This document shows positions 1-7,886 of a stretch of DNA of 31,151 nt, one piece after another (position 1 is the first letter of the stretch; each line of letters opens with the position of its first letter). The stretch spans positions 1 through 31,151 of IMG/VR virus record IMGVR_UViG_3300030104_000999; one strand, 5' to 3'. This DNA is from a virus. A program made the translations under genes and the position numbers. The notes below the pieces were generated by a model. That model saw only the letters and a list, made by a program, of their open reading frames with translations, was not told the origin of the DNA and made no database searches.

Positions 1-99
1 ACTGCTGCTGCGCGTATCTTTTCGAAAGACGCTGCAAAATCCGACTGCTTCTGTGTGGTTCTTTCCAGTTCTGTCTGTGCTGGCATAAACGACGCAGTA
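1..99. repeat. Terminal direct repeat, left copy
   Basis: Bases 1-99 are identical to 31053-31151. The tape-measure reading frame crosses the joint without interruption when the two copies are merged, so the repeat most likely marks closure of a circular or circularly permuted assembly, not a biological terminal repeat. Confidence 0.95.
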
Positions 100-1325
100 A
101 AGGAATCCATCGCGCCAGTTAACGCCTGCATCTGATTCGACGACGCCTGTAACGCTTTCGCCTGTTTATCCGCTGCTGCTGCGTTTACCTTTTCCTGTTC
201 TGCGTCGCGTGCTGCAGTTACTTCTGCGATTCGCTGCGCGAGTGCTGCAGCCTGTTTCGAACCTTTCGTGGTCGTACCTTGCAGTGTCGCCAGTACCGCG
301 TTTAAGTCCTGCAGTTTTGTGGTTACTGGTGCAGACAGTCGATCTGCTTCTGCTAAAACTTCGTCCAGCGCAGACCGTCCACCACCAGATTTTACTGCTG
401 TTTCCTGCGCCTTCTGCAGCGCGTCGAACGTCTGCATTAAAACGTCTGCGTCTTTAGTTATCGCAGCCTGTACTGTGTGTAACTGCTTCGAAAATGTCGC
501 TTCTAAACCTTCTGCAGCGCGTGTTTCTTTTAGAGCTGCGTCCAGACGTTTCGCTGCGTCTGTAATATCCGACGTCGATATGGTCTTCTTCGCTGCTGCC
601 AGTGCTGCACGTGCGTCTGTTTCTTCTTGGACTGCGTCTTTTAACTTCTGCTGCGCTTCTTTTGCTTTTTCGATCGCCTTATTATGTACTTCTTCGTGTC
701 GTGCTGCAGCCTGCTTATGCGCATTGTATTCTGCGACTTCGCGGTTATTTACTTTTCCCTGTGCAGCCAGCAGCGCGATCTGGTCTTCTGCCTGCTGCAG
801 ATTTATCTGGCCCATTACGGTTTCCAGACGCTTCGCTTCTTCTGCAGTGCGTCGCATTTCCTCCTGTGCTTTTTCCTGCTTTTCGTTAAAGTGCGTCCAC
901 GCAGCAGTCGCCAGCGCCACAGCAGCACCGATCGCGGCGATCGGACCTATCGCAGCCAGACCACCCTTTAACAGACCTTCCAGTCCACCAGTTAAATCTG
1001 CGACAGCCATAAAACCGGCTTCTGCTTCTGGTGCGATTCGACCGACAGCACCACCTAAAGCAGACGCGATACTGCTGGATTCGCCCATACCGTCTTTAAG
1101 GTTATCGACCTTCTTCGACGCGTCGTCGACTTGATCCGCCATTTTCGACGCCTGCGCACCAAAACCCTGCAGACCTTTTCCAGTTTTACCGCTGGCTTTA
1201 CCTAAGTCGTCGAACGCGTCTGCAGCGTCGCCTGCAGCATCGGACGTCGCACCTAAACCTTTAAGCGCCTTTTTCGCTTCCAGATCCAGAATCAGTTTTA
1301 AAACTGTATTACGCGATGCAGACAC
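1..1325 (-). CDS. Tape measure protein, N-terminal part (gene continues across the circle joint)
   Basis: The tape measure sets tail length and is threaded inside the tail tube before DNA ejection. The frame opens with a GTG at 1325 preceded by AAAGGA eight bases upstream and stays open to the left edge. Joined to 29768-31052 it gives 870 codons including the stop, so the protein has 869 residues. The visible part starts VSASRNTVLK, has a hydrophobic, Gly/Ala-rich stretch around residues 105-140 (GGLAAIGPIAAIGAAVALA), then a long Ala/Glu/Lys/Gln-rich region that should form coiled coil. Position after the tail assembly chaperone genes is the canonical one. At roughly 1.5 angstrom per residue the tail would be about 130 nm, an inference from the family rule. 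The codon phase is continuous across the joint. Confidence 0.9.
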   Translation of the reverse strand, partial: MSASRNTVLKLILDLEAKKALKGLGATSDAAGDAADAFDDLGKASGKTGKGLQGFGAQASKMADQVDDASKKVDNLKDGMGESSSIASALGGAVGRIAPEAEAGFMAVADLTGGLEGLLKGGLAAIGPIAAIGAAVALATAAWTHFNEKQEKAQEEMRRTAEEAKRLETVMGQINLQQAEDQIALLAAQGKVNNREVAEYNAHKQAAARHEEVHNKAIEKAKEAQQKLKDAVQEETDARAALAAAKKTISTSDITDAAKRLDAALKETRAAEGLEATFSKQLHTVQAAITKDADVLMQTFDALQKAQETAVKSGGGRSALDEVLAEADRLSAPVTTKLQDLNAVLATLQGTTTKGSKQAAALAQRIAEVTAARDAEQEKVNAAAADKQAKALQASSNQMQALTGAMDSFTASFMPAQTELERTTQKQSDFAASFEKIRAAA

Positions 1326-1356
1326 TGTGTATTTCCTTTAGCCGATAATGTACTTT

Positions 1357-1569
1357 CTAACTGGATAAAATGTAAACTGGAAAAACTGGCATACCCTCAC
1401 GATTTAGACGCTTCGTTATGGAACCAGCCAGTCCATCGTGCGCTTTCATGCAGCAGACAGCCAGCCCTAACTGGTATGGATTCCACTCAAGTACCATGTG
1501 CGGGGGTACTCCGTACCTTCGCGCGACTGCGTCCAGAAGTACCAGCATTTCGCCGTTTCCCTGATTTTC
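1357..1569 (-). CDS. Tail assembly chaperone frameshift extension (gpT-like)
   Basis: This frame lies just before the tape measure gene, where long-tailed phages place the second half of the tail assembly chaperone, usually made by ribosomal frameshifting. It encodes 70 residues starting ENQGNGEMLV and including RRYGVPPHMVLEWNPYQLG, which reads like a real folded domain. The frame is +1 (or -2) relative to the upstream chaperone gene and is closed by a TAG just upstream, so it can be entered only between about 1582 and the upstream stop. A shift at GGG-TTT-CGA (1576-1568) would join residue 148 of the upstream protein to this segment, giving about 218 residues. Independent initiation at the ATG at 1548 is possible but has only a weak ribosome site (AGGGA). 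Confidence 0.7.
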   Translation of the reverse strand, partial: ENQGNGEMLVLLDAVARRYGVPPHMVLEWNPYQLGLAVCCMKAHDGLAGSITKRLNREGMPVFPVYILSS

Positions 1570-2014
1570 GAAACCCGGCTAATCTGTCAGCTGCAGCACC
1601 CCCGTCTGTCGATAAAGACATGATTTCGGTAAACAGGAAATTGTCGACGTCTGCTGGTAGACTACCGACCCACAGCACACCATTATCTGCGTCTTCTTCT
1701 GACTGTCGCAGCGTAATCTTTACGTCGTCCCATTCGTCGCCGTGTCCGATCGCGATAAGACCTGCGGCGATCATAGCGTCTTTAAGTTTCGCCAGTTCGA
1801 CCATCTGTTCCGACTTCATCCGACTTAGCATTTTCGCCATGTCGCCGTCGTCGTCTGCGTCTTCGCCGTTACCGTCTGGTGTAGCCATCGCCAGCCACGC
1901 GAAACCGACCCGCGCTAAATCTGCACTGGACACGGTTTTAATGCGCCAGTGTAAACCACCAGCGTCGACTTCTTTTACCGACGCTGCTGCGACTGCTTTT
2001 AAAATCTCCGACAT
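1487..2014 (-). CDS. Tail assembly chaperone, zero-frame product (gpG-like)
   Basis: The predicted product has 175 residues. It sits between the tail tube gene and the tape measure gene, the standard site of the gpG/gpGT chaperone that coats the tape measure during tail assembly. The ATG at 2014 has a clear AAAAGGGG site. The body is acidic (a DGNGEDADDDGD segment near residue 50), while the last 27 residues (from RKSGKRRNAG) are abnormally basic and rich in Arg, Ser and Thr, as expected if ribosomes that fail to shift read an unselected frame there. No direct homolog is recognised by sequence; the call rests on order, size and the adjacent shifted frame. Confidence 0.7.
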   Translation of the reverse strand: MSEILKAVAAASVKEVDAGGLHWRIKTVSSADLARVGFAWLAMATPDGNGEDADDDGDMAKMLSRMKSEQMVELAKLKDAMIAAGLIAIGHGDEWDDVKITLRQSEEDADNGVLWVGSLPADVDNFLFTEIMSLSTDGGAAADRLAGFRKSGKRRNAGTSGRSRAKVRSTPAHGT

Positions 2015-2033
2015 AAATACCCCTTTTTAAAGT

Positions 2034-2061
2034 GTGGCGCGTCGTACCATTTACGCGCCAC
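2034..2061 (-). terminator. Hairpin between tail tube and chaperone genes
   Basis: A perfect 9-bp GC-rich stem (GTGGCGCGT with ACGCGCCAC) closes a 10-base loop in the 54-base gap after the tail tube stop. On the transcript it is followed by ACTTTAAAAA, so the U-run is weak. It could act as an attenuator that lowers expression after the abundant tail tube gene, or protect the upstream mRNA end. Confidence 0.5.
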
Positions 2062-2068
2062 TTCTGGT

Positions 2069-3055
2069 TTAACCACCGTGTACTGCTGTCGCAGCCTTGT
2101 TTCGGACTTGGATCTGCGCACCTAAATCCAGACCAGACGTACCACCACCCTGTGCTTTTAGTACCAGACTGGCTGTAACCATTCCGACTTCCGAAATACT
2201 GTCTTCGTAACTTTCGATGAAAGCGTTATTTAAACGGAATTCCATATACCGCGAATCGGTACCGGTAAAGGTAACCACAGCGTCGCCAGACGTGTCGTCG
2301 ATGAACTGTTTATACCCCTGTACGTCGTCGGTTTCGATTGTAACGGACATCGTGACAGACCGAAAATCAGACTGCACAGGCTGCTTCGTCGTTAACGATC
2401 CAAGTCGCATACGTTCCGCGATACCATTCTGCAGACTAAATTCGAAGTCGATTAGCGTAAAGTTTTGGCTGTTCCACTGCAGCGTTCCAGCATGATGGTG
2501 TAAAACCGGTGTGTCGTGTGTCGGTTCTGCGAATGTAAGGGTCGTGTCTCCACGTGGACCTTCTGCGTCGTACGACGTTTCGCCGATCATCTCCAGCGAC
2601 ATCTGCATAATTTCTCCAGACGCCACCGACATCGAAAGATTATTAAAGACCACGCCTTCGAATGTTTCCGAATAATCGCTGGTCCCACGCTGCAGTCGAA
2701 GCGTCGTACCTGCTGCTGGTACTTCGCCAAGATTGTACGTGTGGATGTAGTTAGGACTGGACCCACTTTCGGCAGAAGCACCGAAACAGTGGTGTAACCA
2801 GTACCCTGCATTATCGTACGTACATTCCAGTTCCAGACTACCAGTTACACGGTCGGACACTAAGTAATGTGATTTACGCAGACCAGAAACACCAGACACG
2901 CGCAGATTCGGTCGTTCGACCTTTTCGACCTGTCGCAGAAGCGAACACGAAATAATCGGACGGGTGACTGTCGGTGTCGTAACTGGTGTTCCATAAGTAG
3001 TTTCGACAGCTGCACCGACGAAACTATTACGTCCAAAATAAGAAGAAGTAGCCAT
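2069..3055 (-). CDS. Major tail tube protein
   Basis: The 328-residue product should polymerise into the tail tube. Its N-terminus has the pattern seen in the Phage_tail_tube-like family, with a VGAAVETTYGTPVT segment near residues 13-26 and a later SLELECTYDNAGYWLHHCFG segment. The length is usual for this family and the gene lies between the tail completion genes and the chaperone/tape-measure block. The ATG has GGAG nine bases upstream. The C-terminal 20 residues are Gly- and Ala-rich. The family assignment is from recognised sequence pattern and gene order. Confidence 0.8.
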   Translation of the reverse strand: MATSSYFGRNSFVGAAVETTYGTPVTTPTVTRPIISCSLLRQVEKVERPNLRVSGVSGLRKSHYLVSDRVTGSLELECTYDNAGYWLHHCFGASAESGSSPNYIHTYNLGEVPAAGTTLRLQRGTSDYSETFEGVVFNNLSMSVASGEIMQMSLEMIGETSYDAEGPRGDTTLTFAEPTHDTPVLHHHAGTLQWNSQNFTLIDFEFSLQNGIAERMRLGSLTTKQPVQSDFRSVTMSVTIETDDVQGYKQFIDDTSGDAVVTFTGTDSRYMEFRLNNAFIESYEDSISEVGMVTASLVLKAQGGGTSGLDLGAQIQVRNKAATAVHGG

Positions 3056-3070
3056 TTTAAAAACTCCGTT

Positions 3071-3895
3071 TTAGGCAGTATCCGCGACGATGTCGTCCAC
3101 GGCCAGATTAGCATTAAATTCCAGAACACGCGTACCACCAGCACCGTCGTCTGTTCCGACCGTAAGCGTTAAAAGATACTTCTGCGCATTATCCCCACCT
3201 TTTAATTCGTGCTGGATAATGAATGGATGCAGCATGGAAACAGACGACGGTGTAAGCATCGTCGACACTTTACTGTTTCCCTGCGAATCGTTTATGTAAA
3301 CGTCGATCCATGCAATTTCTTCGAAGAACCGCGAACCATTGTACTCGCGATTACGCAGCAGCATTACGTTTCGCAGATCCCAAAAGCACCGCGTCGTTTC
3401 GCTCGACTGCTTCGCGATTTTCTGTGTGGGTAACGTCTGTCCGGGTCGGACCCTCGCGCATTTTATGTAAGGTACAGCAGATGCGCGTGGACGGATTAAT
3501 TCGACATGCATGGCTTTCGCGCTGCTTACGCTTACGTTTCCACTGTGCAGACTGTTATTCGCTGTAGCGTTTCCGTAATACACGAAACCACACACAGACC
3601 GGTTCGCGACTAATGCGCCACCGTTACCACCCCATGATTCGTTCGCCCACGAATACCCGTCGACGCGTATGGTGGCTGCCTTGTTTCCGTAATTTAGGCC
3701 GTTGATGTCGTAATCCAGAACCCTTCGACCGTCTGCAGCAGTAACGACGACGTCGTCCAGATCGGACTGGACATTATCCCAAAACTTCGAAAAGTCTTCT
3801 GGTACGGTTAACGTCGCGTCCACGCTATTCGCACCACCGTCGTTCGTAATCGTGAAGGGAAACCGGTATCGCCAATTCTTATCGTACCACGTCAT
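3071..3895 (-). CDS. DUF2341-like protein in the tail cassette
   Basis: The product has 274 residues. The start WYDKNWRYRFPFTI, the FWDNVQSDLDDVVVTAADG segment near residues 38-56 and VCGFVYYGNATANNS near 102-116 match the general pattern of DUF2341, a beta-rich domain found in surface and adhesion proteins of bacteria and archaea. The gene starts inside the stop of the tail terminator gene (ATGA) and is followed by the tail tube gene, so a role as a tail decoration or receptor-facing protein is likely. This slot normally carries no extra gene, which makes the insertion unusual. Function in adsorption is inference. Confidence 0.5.
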   Translation of the reverse strand: MTWYDKNWRYRFPFTITNDGGANSVDATLTVPEDFSKFWDNVQSDLDDVVVTAADGRRVLDYDINGLNYGNKAATIRVDGYSWANESWGGNGGALVANRSVCGFVYYGNATANNSLHSGNVSVSSAKAMHVELIRPRASAVPYIKCARVRPGQTLPTQKIAKQSSETTRCFWDLRNVMLLRNREYNGSRFFEEIAWIDVYINDSQGNSKVSTMLTPSSVSMLHPFIIQHELKGGDNAQKYLLTLTVGTDDGAGGTRVLEFNANLAVDDIVADTA

Positions 3896-4356
3896 GTTCC
3901 AGCCCTTTCTGTATAAATCACCTTAACCTGTAGCGTGCTAATACCGATACCGGGTCTGTCTAATTCGAAACCGTCCCACGAAGACGCGTCGACTTCGATG
4001 TCGCGTACACCGACCGATCCTAAAGAACGATCCGCTTCCAACGCTTTCATGATGTCCGATCCTGCGTCCAGCGCAGCCAGCAGACCGACACCCGGTGCAG
4101 CAGATGTCGCTGGAACGAAGACGTCGATCTGCAGCGTAAATTCGCGATCGTAATTCTGCAGTCGCGTTCGTCCTGCAGCCTGCGACGTGCTTACCGTAAT
4201 CGGGTGTATGTAGATACACGGTACCCTTATCGGTTCTGCTTCTGCACCGATAACGACGCGATCGCTGGCGCTAAAATCGAAATTGTAACTGTCGCCAGTA
4301 ATACCAGCCAGATTCGTCTTTATGCGATTAACGATGTCGCGTTCTGTCGATCCCAT
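3892..4356 (-). CDS. Tail terminator / tail completion protein
   Basis: The 154-residue product has the layout of minor tail protein U-like terminators: an N-terminal helix (TERDIVNRIKTNLAGI), a basic loop, paired beta strands (REFTLQIDVFVPA) and a C-terminal strand (STLQVKVIYTER). Such proteins cap the tail tube at its proper length and join it to the head. Size and position directly after the HK97 gp10-like gene fit. The ATG is preceded by AAGG nine bases upstream and its stop overlaps the next start as ATGA. Confidence 0.7.
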   Translation of the reverse strand: MGSTERDIVNRIKTNLAGITGDSYNFDFSASDRVVIGAEAEPIRVPCIYIHPITVSTSQAAGRTRLQNYDREFTLQIDVFVPATSAAPGVGLLAALDAGSDIMKALEADRSLGSVGVRDIEVDASSWDGFELDRPGIGISTLQVKVIYTERAGT

Positions 4357-4357
4357 T

Positions 4358-4954
4358 TTACGAACCTTCCAATACGCCAGAAATAAATTCTTCGACTTCT
4401 GGAATCATTTTCTTAGTGGCGAAACGGAATGCTGGACCGATGGTCGGACGTGGCGGTATTTTTACGCGCTTTCGTAAAACGTACCACGGTTCGTCGGTGC
4501 GTTTATTAAACAGCAGTGCGTTTCCTTTCTTCGACTTCGCCAGATAAAACTTACCGCGACCAGTGACTTTTAACGGTGGTGGATACCGGTCGACCCCTGC
4601 TGCAGTCAGAGCTGCGGGTAACGGTATTCGAAGCGCCTTACCGGGTTTCGCTCTAATGGTCGCACCGTATTCGTGTGTGTAAATGTACGGTACGTTCTTA
4701 CCACCACCAGCCAGCGTTACGCGTAACTTCGTCGTGGAACGCTTTACGCCAGATTTAGGCACCAGACGGACAGACGCACGCAGTCGACCCGTTCGTGGCT
4801 TTAAGCGCGTCGACATTAACTTCTTCGTTAATTCTTCTGCTTTTAATCCGTACGTAAGCGCGATCCGTTCCAGACCATCCAGCAGTTCGCCGTCTGCAAG
4901 TGCAGACAGTCGATCCTGTACTGCGCGTAATTGGTCATTACCTGCGATCGTCAT
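4358..4954 (-). CDS. HK97 gp10-like head-tail / tail completion protein
   Basis: The product has 198 residues. It carries the hallmark layout of the HK97 gp10 family: an N-terminal helical part, TGRLRASVR near residue 55, YTHEYGATIRAKPGKALRIP around residues 92-111, and a C-terminal IPPRPTIGPAF motif followed by a helix. These proteins act at the neck or tail completion stage. The start is three bases after the stop of the connector gene and uses its GGGG as ribosome site. The protein is basic and slightly longer than many relatives. Confidence 0.75.
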   Translation of the reverse strand: MTIAGNDQLRAVQDRLSALADGELLDGLERIALTYGLKAEELTKKLMSTRLKPRTGRLRASVRLVPKSGVKRSTTKLRVTLAGGGKNVPYIYTHEYGATIRAKPGKALRIPLPAALTAAGVDRYPPPLKVTGRGKFYLAKSKKGNALLFNKRTDEPWYVLRKRVKIPPRPTIGPAFRFATKKMIPEVEEFISGVLEGS

Positions 4955-4956
4955 CG

Positions 4957-5559
4957 TTACCCCACGAACGACGATGCAAGTCGAAACGGGTTTAACGACT
5001 GTTTAGTTTCGGGTAACAGTTCCAGCGTCGCCAGATTACCACTGGTTCCACCCTGCGACACGCTGGTCTTTCCGACATGGTGTCGACCACTGTACCAGTA
5101 CGCGACCTGTAATCCGCACGCGTGTTTTATCGCCATCGGTGTCGTACTAAATCCAGCAGTGTACACGACTTTTATGCTTCGTCGACCTGCATCGAATACA
5201 CCCTGCACGCTGTCGATCTTTAACGATACCAGCCCTTCGTCGCCGTACAGATCGTAATCGCCACTGTCGACCAGTTTATCCGATCCGTACTTCCGATCCA
5301 TGTCGACGTGGATACTTGTAATGCCAGTTACGGGTACGACTGGAAGGTGTAAATACTTCGTACCGGGTCCATTAAAATACTGCGTGTATGTCGCGACTTC
5401 CAGTGTGGAGTTACCACCGACAGTCGGTGCTGGAAAACCCATGTACGCAGCAGCCAGACCGGAAAATCTGGCGATAAAAGAATCGATCTGCGAATCTTCG
5501 CCGGTCCCGGTTAAACTCGGAATGTACTCGCGTACTGTCGCTGCGTCCAGTAAGGCCAT
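4957..5559 (-). CDS. Head-tail connector protein (HK97 gp6-like)
   Basis: The 200-residue product resembles the head-tail connector or DNA packaging adaptor family. It has an N-terminal helical part (LLDAATVREYIPSL, then DSQIDSFIARFSGLAAAYMGFP), a beta-rich middle (PVVPVTGITSIHVD) and the typical VVYTAGFSTTPMAIKHACGLQVAYWY segment in the C-terminal half. Connectors of this type form a ring under the portal. It follows the capsid block and starts four bases after a small gene, with AAGGG as ribosome site. Confidence 0.75.
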   Translation of the reverse strand: MALLDAATVREYIPSLTGTGEDSQIDSFIARFSGLAAAYMGFPAPTVGGNSTLEVATYTQYFNGPGTKYLHLPVVPVTGITSIHVDMDRKYGSDKLVDSGDYDLYGDEGLVSLKIDSVQGVFDAGRRSIKVVYTAGFSTTPMAIKHACGLQVAYWYSGRHHVGKTSVSQGGTSGNLATLELLPETKQSLNPFRLASSFVG

Positions 5560-5562
5560 CGT

Positions 5563-5733
5563 CTACCCTTCATCGTTAGACGACTTCTTCTTACCTTTCG
5601 GTTTCGCTGCTTTTACTTCGACCAGCCACGACGGAATTTCTGCGCCTTTCGGAATGTTAACGTCGCGTACCTTTCCAGCTGACCAGTGACAGCCAGAAGG
5701 AAACGTACCAGACTGCAGTGCTTTTAAAATCAC
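5563..5733 (-). CDS. Small conserved-context protein in the head block
   Basis: This 56-residue gene begins at a GTG with AAGGA six bases upstream, and its start overlaps the stop of the preceding gene (GTGA). Its residues include ALQSGTFPSGCHWSAGKVRDVNIPKG and a Lys-rich C-terminus ending KKKSSNDEG. Without it, there would be a 170-base hole in an otherwise gapless operon. Similar short proteins between capsid and connector genes occur in many phages, but I do not recognise the function. Confidence 0.65.
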   Translation of the reverse strand: MILKALQSGTFPSGCHWSAGKVRDVNIPKGAEIPSWLVEVKAAKPKGKKKSSNDEG

Positions 5734-5993
5734 GATTTATCCTTCGCTTTCGCTGCTTTCTTTCTGGTCGTCGTCTTCTTCGCTGGCGATTTCGGTGCGC
5801 GTCGTTTCGTCGGTTCCTTCGCTGCTGCTGTCTGAATTTCGAACATGTCTGGAAAATCAGACAGCAGAGTTACAGCGCATTCGTCGTCGATGTCGCGACA
5901 TTCGCCAGACTTCCACCCCATACCAGCACCGTACGCAGGACCGTTAAACAGTTTCCCGTCGCGCTGCGCTGTGTACAGGACTTTTACCGGCAT
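5730..5993 (-). CDS. Small head-block protein with histone-like Lys/Ala tail
   Basis: The product has 87 residues. The N-terminal half (MPVKVLYTAQRDGKLFNGPAYG, then CRDIDDECAVTLLSDFPDMFEI) resembles small head-tail joining or capsid-accessory proteins. The last 30 residues are made almost only of Ala, Lys, Pro, Arg and Thr, like histone H1 tails, which suggests DNA or acidic-surface binding. I choose the ATG at 5993, which has AAGGTG ten bases upstream, over an in-frame GTG at 6020 inside the previous gene. Function is not recognised. Confidence 0.65.
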   Translation of the reverse strand: MPVKVLYTAQRDGKLFNGPAYGAGMGWKSGECRDIDDECAVTLLSDFPDMFEIQTAAAKEPTKRRAPKSPAKKTTTRKKAAKAKDKS

Positions 5994-5994
5994 C

Positions 5995-6381
5995 TTATCC
6001 ACGCACCTTCTGCCACGCACAGATTACCTGCAGCGTAAGTGTTAGCGTTCCCGTTTCATCGTATGCGAATTTAACCGTATCGGTCGGTCCATATTCGCGT
6101 GCTGTTCCTGCTGTACCAGTCATGGTAAGGCTGGACGCTGTACCGGGCGACAGGTTCGTTACTTCGCTGTCGAATGAAGTACACACAGCAGTCGAACCGT
6201 CCGATACAGCCAGTGTAAACTTATTCGACGAACCGCTTACAGTGTTCGACGCGATGATACGGACACCAGTTAGTTTCCATTCTCCCGACTGGCCGTGGTT
6301 CATATAAAAGTTTTGATCGGCGTCCAGCGTAGCCGTACCGCCACCAAAAGAAAACGAAGTAGATACAATATCTGCAGACAT
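5995..6381 (-). CDS. Presumed capsid decoration or head accessory protein
   Basis: The 128-residue product is rich in Gly, Ser and Thr and looks all-beta (FSFGGGTATLDADQNFYM, then WKLTGVRIIASNTV and LTLTLQVICAW). It follows the major capsid gene directly, a place often taken by decoration proteins, and has a good AAGGA ribosome site, which suggests high expression. A second small Gly/Ser/Thr-rich beta-type protein is encoded at 24429-24788. The decoration role is inferred from place, size and composition. Confidence 0.5.
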   Translation of the reverse strand: MSADIVSTSFSFGGGTATLDADQNFYMNHGQSGEWKLTGVRIIASNTVSGSSNKFTLAVSDGSTAVCTSFDSEVTNLSPGTASSLTMTGTAGTAREYGPTDTVKFAYDETGTLTLTLQVICAWQKVRG

Positions 6382-6396
6382 GGTTTTAATCCTTTT

Positions 6397-7833
6397 TTAG
6401 ATAGACCAGTTATAAGCCAGCGACACGTTTTTCTTAGACGCGCTGTCGACTGAGTAAAAAACGCTTCTGGATTGAGCGACGACGTCGAATACCGATCTGG
6501 TAATGTCTTTCGAAATTTCGACGCTTGCACCAGACCGTACACCCAATTTAAACCGGCTGCGATTGCAGAGGATTACAGATGTCTTATTCGTGGTCGACCC
6601 GTCGTAAAGTCCAGACGCATTAAGATCGCCACCGACGAATTCGGACAGGATAATCGGACACCCGCTAATCTGCGAAATTTGACCACTAAGCGCAGTGAAG
6701 TTTGGACCCCACTGTTCCAGCGTCTTCGCCTCCGAAAGTCCGACCAGATGCTTTAAATATGCTTCTGGCGATGCGATTAAAATAAGGTCGCCGTCGACAC
6801 CGTGTGGTGCGTCCAGTGCAGAACGAAGCGACAGAACGCCTGCTAAATCTGCAGTGGCTGCGACATCGGTGGAAAGGTCGAACGCACGGTGGCGTAAGCC
6901 CATATACGTTTTCCTATGATCGGAAGCAGTCCCAAGACCAGAAGCACCCCATCGACCCCTAATATTCCAAGACGCGAGTGCGTCGACGTCGCCGCTGGTT
7001 TCGGTATTACCGTTTAGCAAACAGTCTTCTTCCGCATCGCGCAGACTCTGTACGATTTCCTGCGAAATAATAGGCATCGCGGCCAGAATACTGTCTTCGC
7101 TCGCGTCTGCATCCACCTGCGCCCTAACGGCCATACCAGACGCTGTAATGGTGCGCTGGTCTGTCGACATGCTGCTGCTGGTAAATTGCGCGACGTCATC
7201 GCCACCACTGGCGATTTTCTTATATGGTCGGAAACCGGTCGAAAGGTATGGAAGGATAACAGTCTTATCGGCCATCGGTACGACTTCGAAAAGTGAAGCT
7301 AACCGACGTTCCATCGTTAAATCGCGTTCCAGCTGCGGAAGCATTACAGACGGAATCCAGTCGCCACCACTTCCGTCGACATCGACGAATGCTTTTCGTA
7401 CAGATGGATTCGGTGCGCGACTAAGAATTTCGTCCAGTCGTGCTTTCGCTTTCGGTGCTTCGCCATTACGACGAATCGCGCGAACCATATTGTAATCCGT
7501 AAGCGCCTTCTGTGCGTCGTTCTGCCAGTCGGTAACTGGTGCGTCGTCCATTAGACCGGGCATATACGCATGGTCGTCTGTAGCTTCGCCACGAATGCGA
7601 ACAGTACCGTCGCGTCGTACGTACTTATCCAGCGATCCGTCGCCACGTTCGCCAGTGTAACCACCGCCTGCTTCCAATTCCGACAGTCGTTTACTGATCT
7701 TCGAAAGGTCCGCTGTCTTCTTTTCAATGTTTTCGTTAAGGTCGCGATTAAGTGCTTTAAGTCGCTTCTGTTCGCTTACGATGTCTGCGAGCGCCTTACG
7801 TGCTTTGTTCGGTGTAGAAAGATCGATGGACAT
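6397..7833 (-). CDS. Major capsid protein, HK97 fold
   Basis: The product has 478 residues. The first about 65 residues are a charged helical segment (EQKRLKALNRDLNENIEKKTADLSKI region) like the delta or scaffolding domain that the prohead protease removes. The mature part shows HK97-family features: GGDWIPSVMLPQLERDL, a PYLSTGF segment, the DAEEDCLLNGNTETSGDVDAL motif, LILIASPEAYL and a C-terminal AQSRSVFYSVDSASKKNVS. I start at the ATG at 7833, which has GGAG ten bases upstream. An upstream in-frame ATG at 7872 lacks a ribosome site. The protease gene lies directly upstream, as in HK97-type heads. The 53-base gap before the gene holds a short 6-bp hairpin. Confidence 0.9.
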   Translation of the reverse strand: MSIDLSTPNKARKALADIVSEQKRLKALNRDLNENIEKKTADLSKISKRLSELEAGGGYTGERGDGSLDKYVRRDGTVRIRGEATDDHAYMPGLMDDAPVTDWQNDAQKALTDYNMVRAIRRNGEAPKAKARLDEILSRAPNPSVRKAFVDVDGSGGDWIPSVMLPQLERDLTMERRLASLFEVVPMADKTVILPYLSTGFRPYKKIASGGDDVAQFTSSSMSTDQRTITASGMAVRAQVDADASEDSILAAMPIISQEIVQSLRDAEEDCLLNGNTETSGDVDALASWNIRGRWGASGLGTASDHRKTYMGLRHRAFDLSTDVAATADLAGVLSLRSALDAPHGVDGDLILIASPEAYLKHLVGLSEAKTLEQWGPNFTALSGQISQISGCPIILSEFVGGDLNASGLYDGSTTNKTSVILCNRSRFKLGVRSGASVEISKDITRSVFDVVAQSRSVFYSVDSASKKNVSLAYNWSI

Positions 7834-7886
7834 TTTTCTGTGTCTCCGGTTTAAGGTCGTGTATTCGGTCATACACTTTTTAGGGT

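Noticed and set aside
268-1134. Open frame of 288 codons on the plus strand
   Set aside because: It lies antisense to the tape measure, is rich in Ser, Ala and Cys, and has no ribosome site; the minus frame is continuous and of better quality.
7859-7876. 6-bp hairpin (GTGTAT with ATACAC) before the capsid gene
   Set aside because: The stem is short and AT-rich and has no U-run in the sense direction; chance is a fair explanation.
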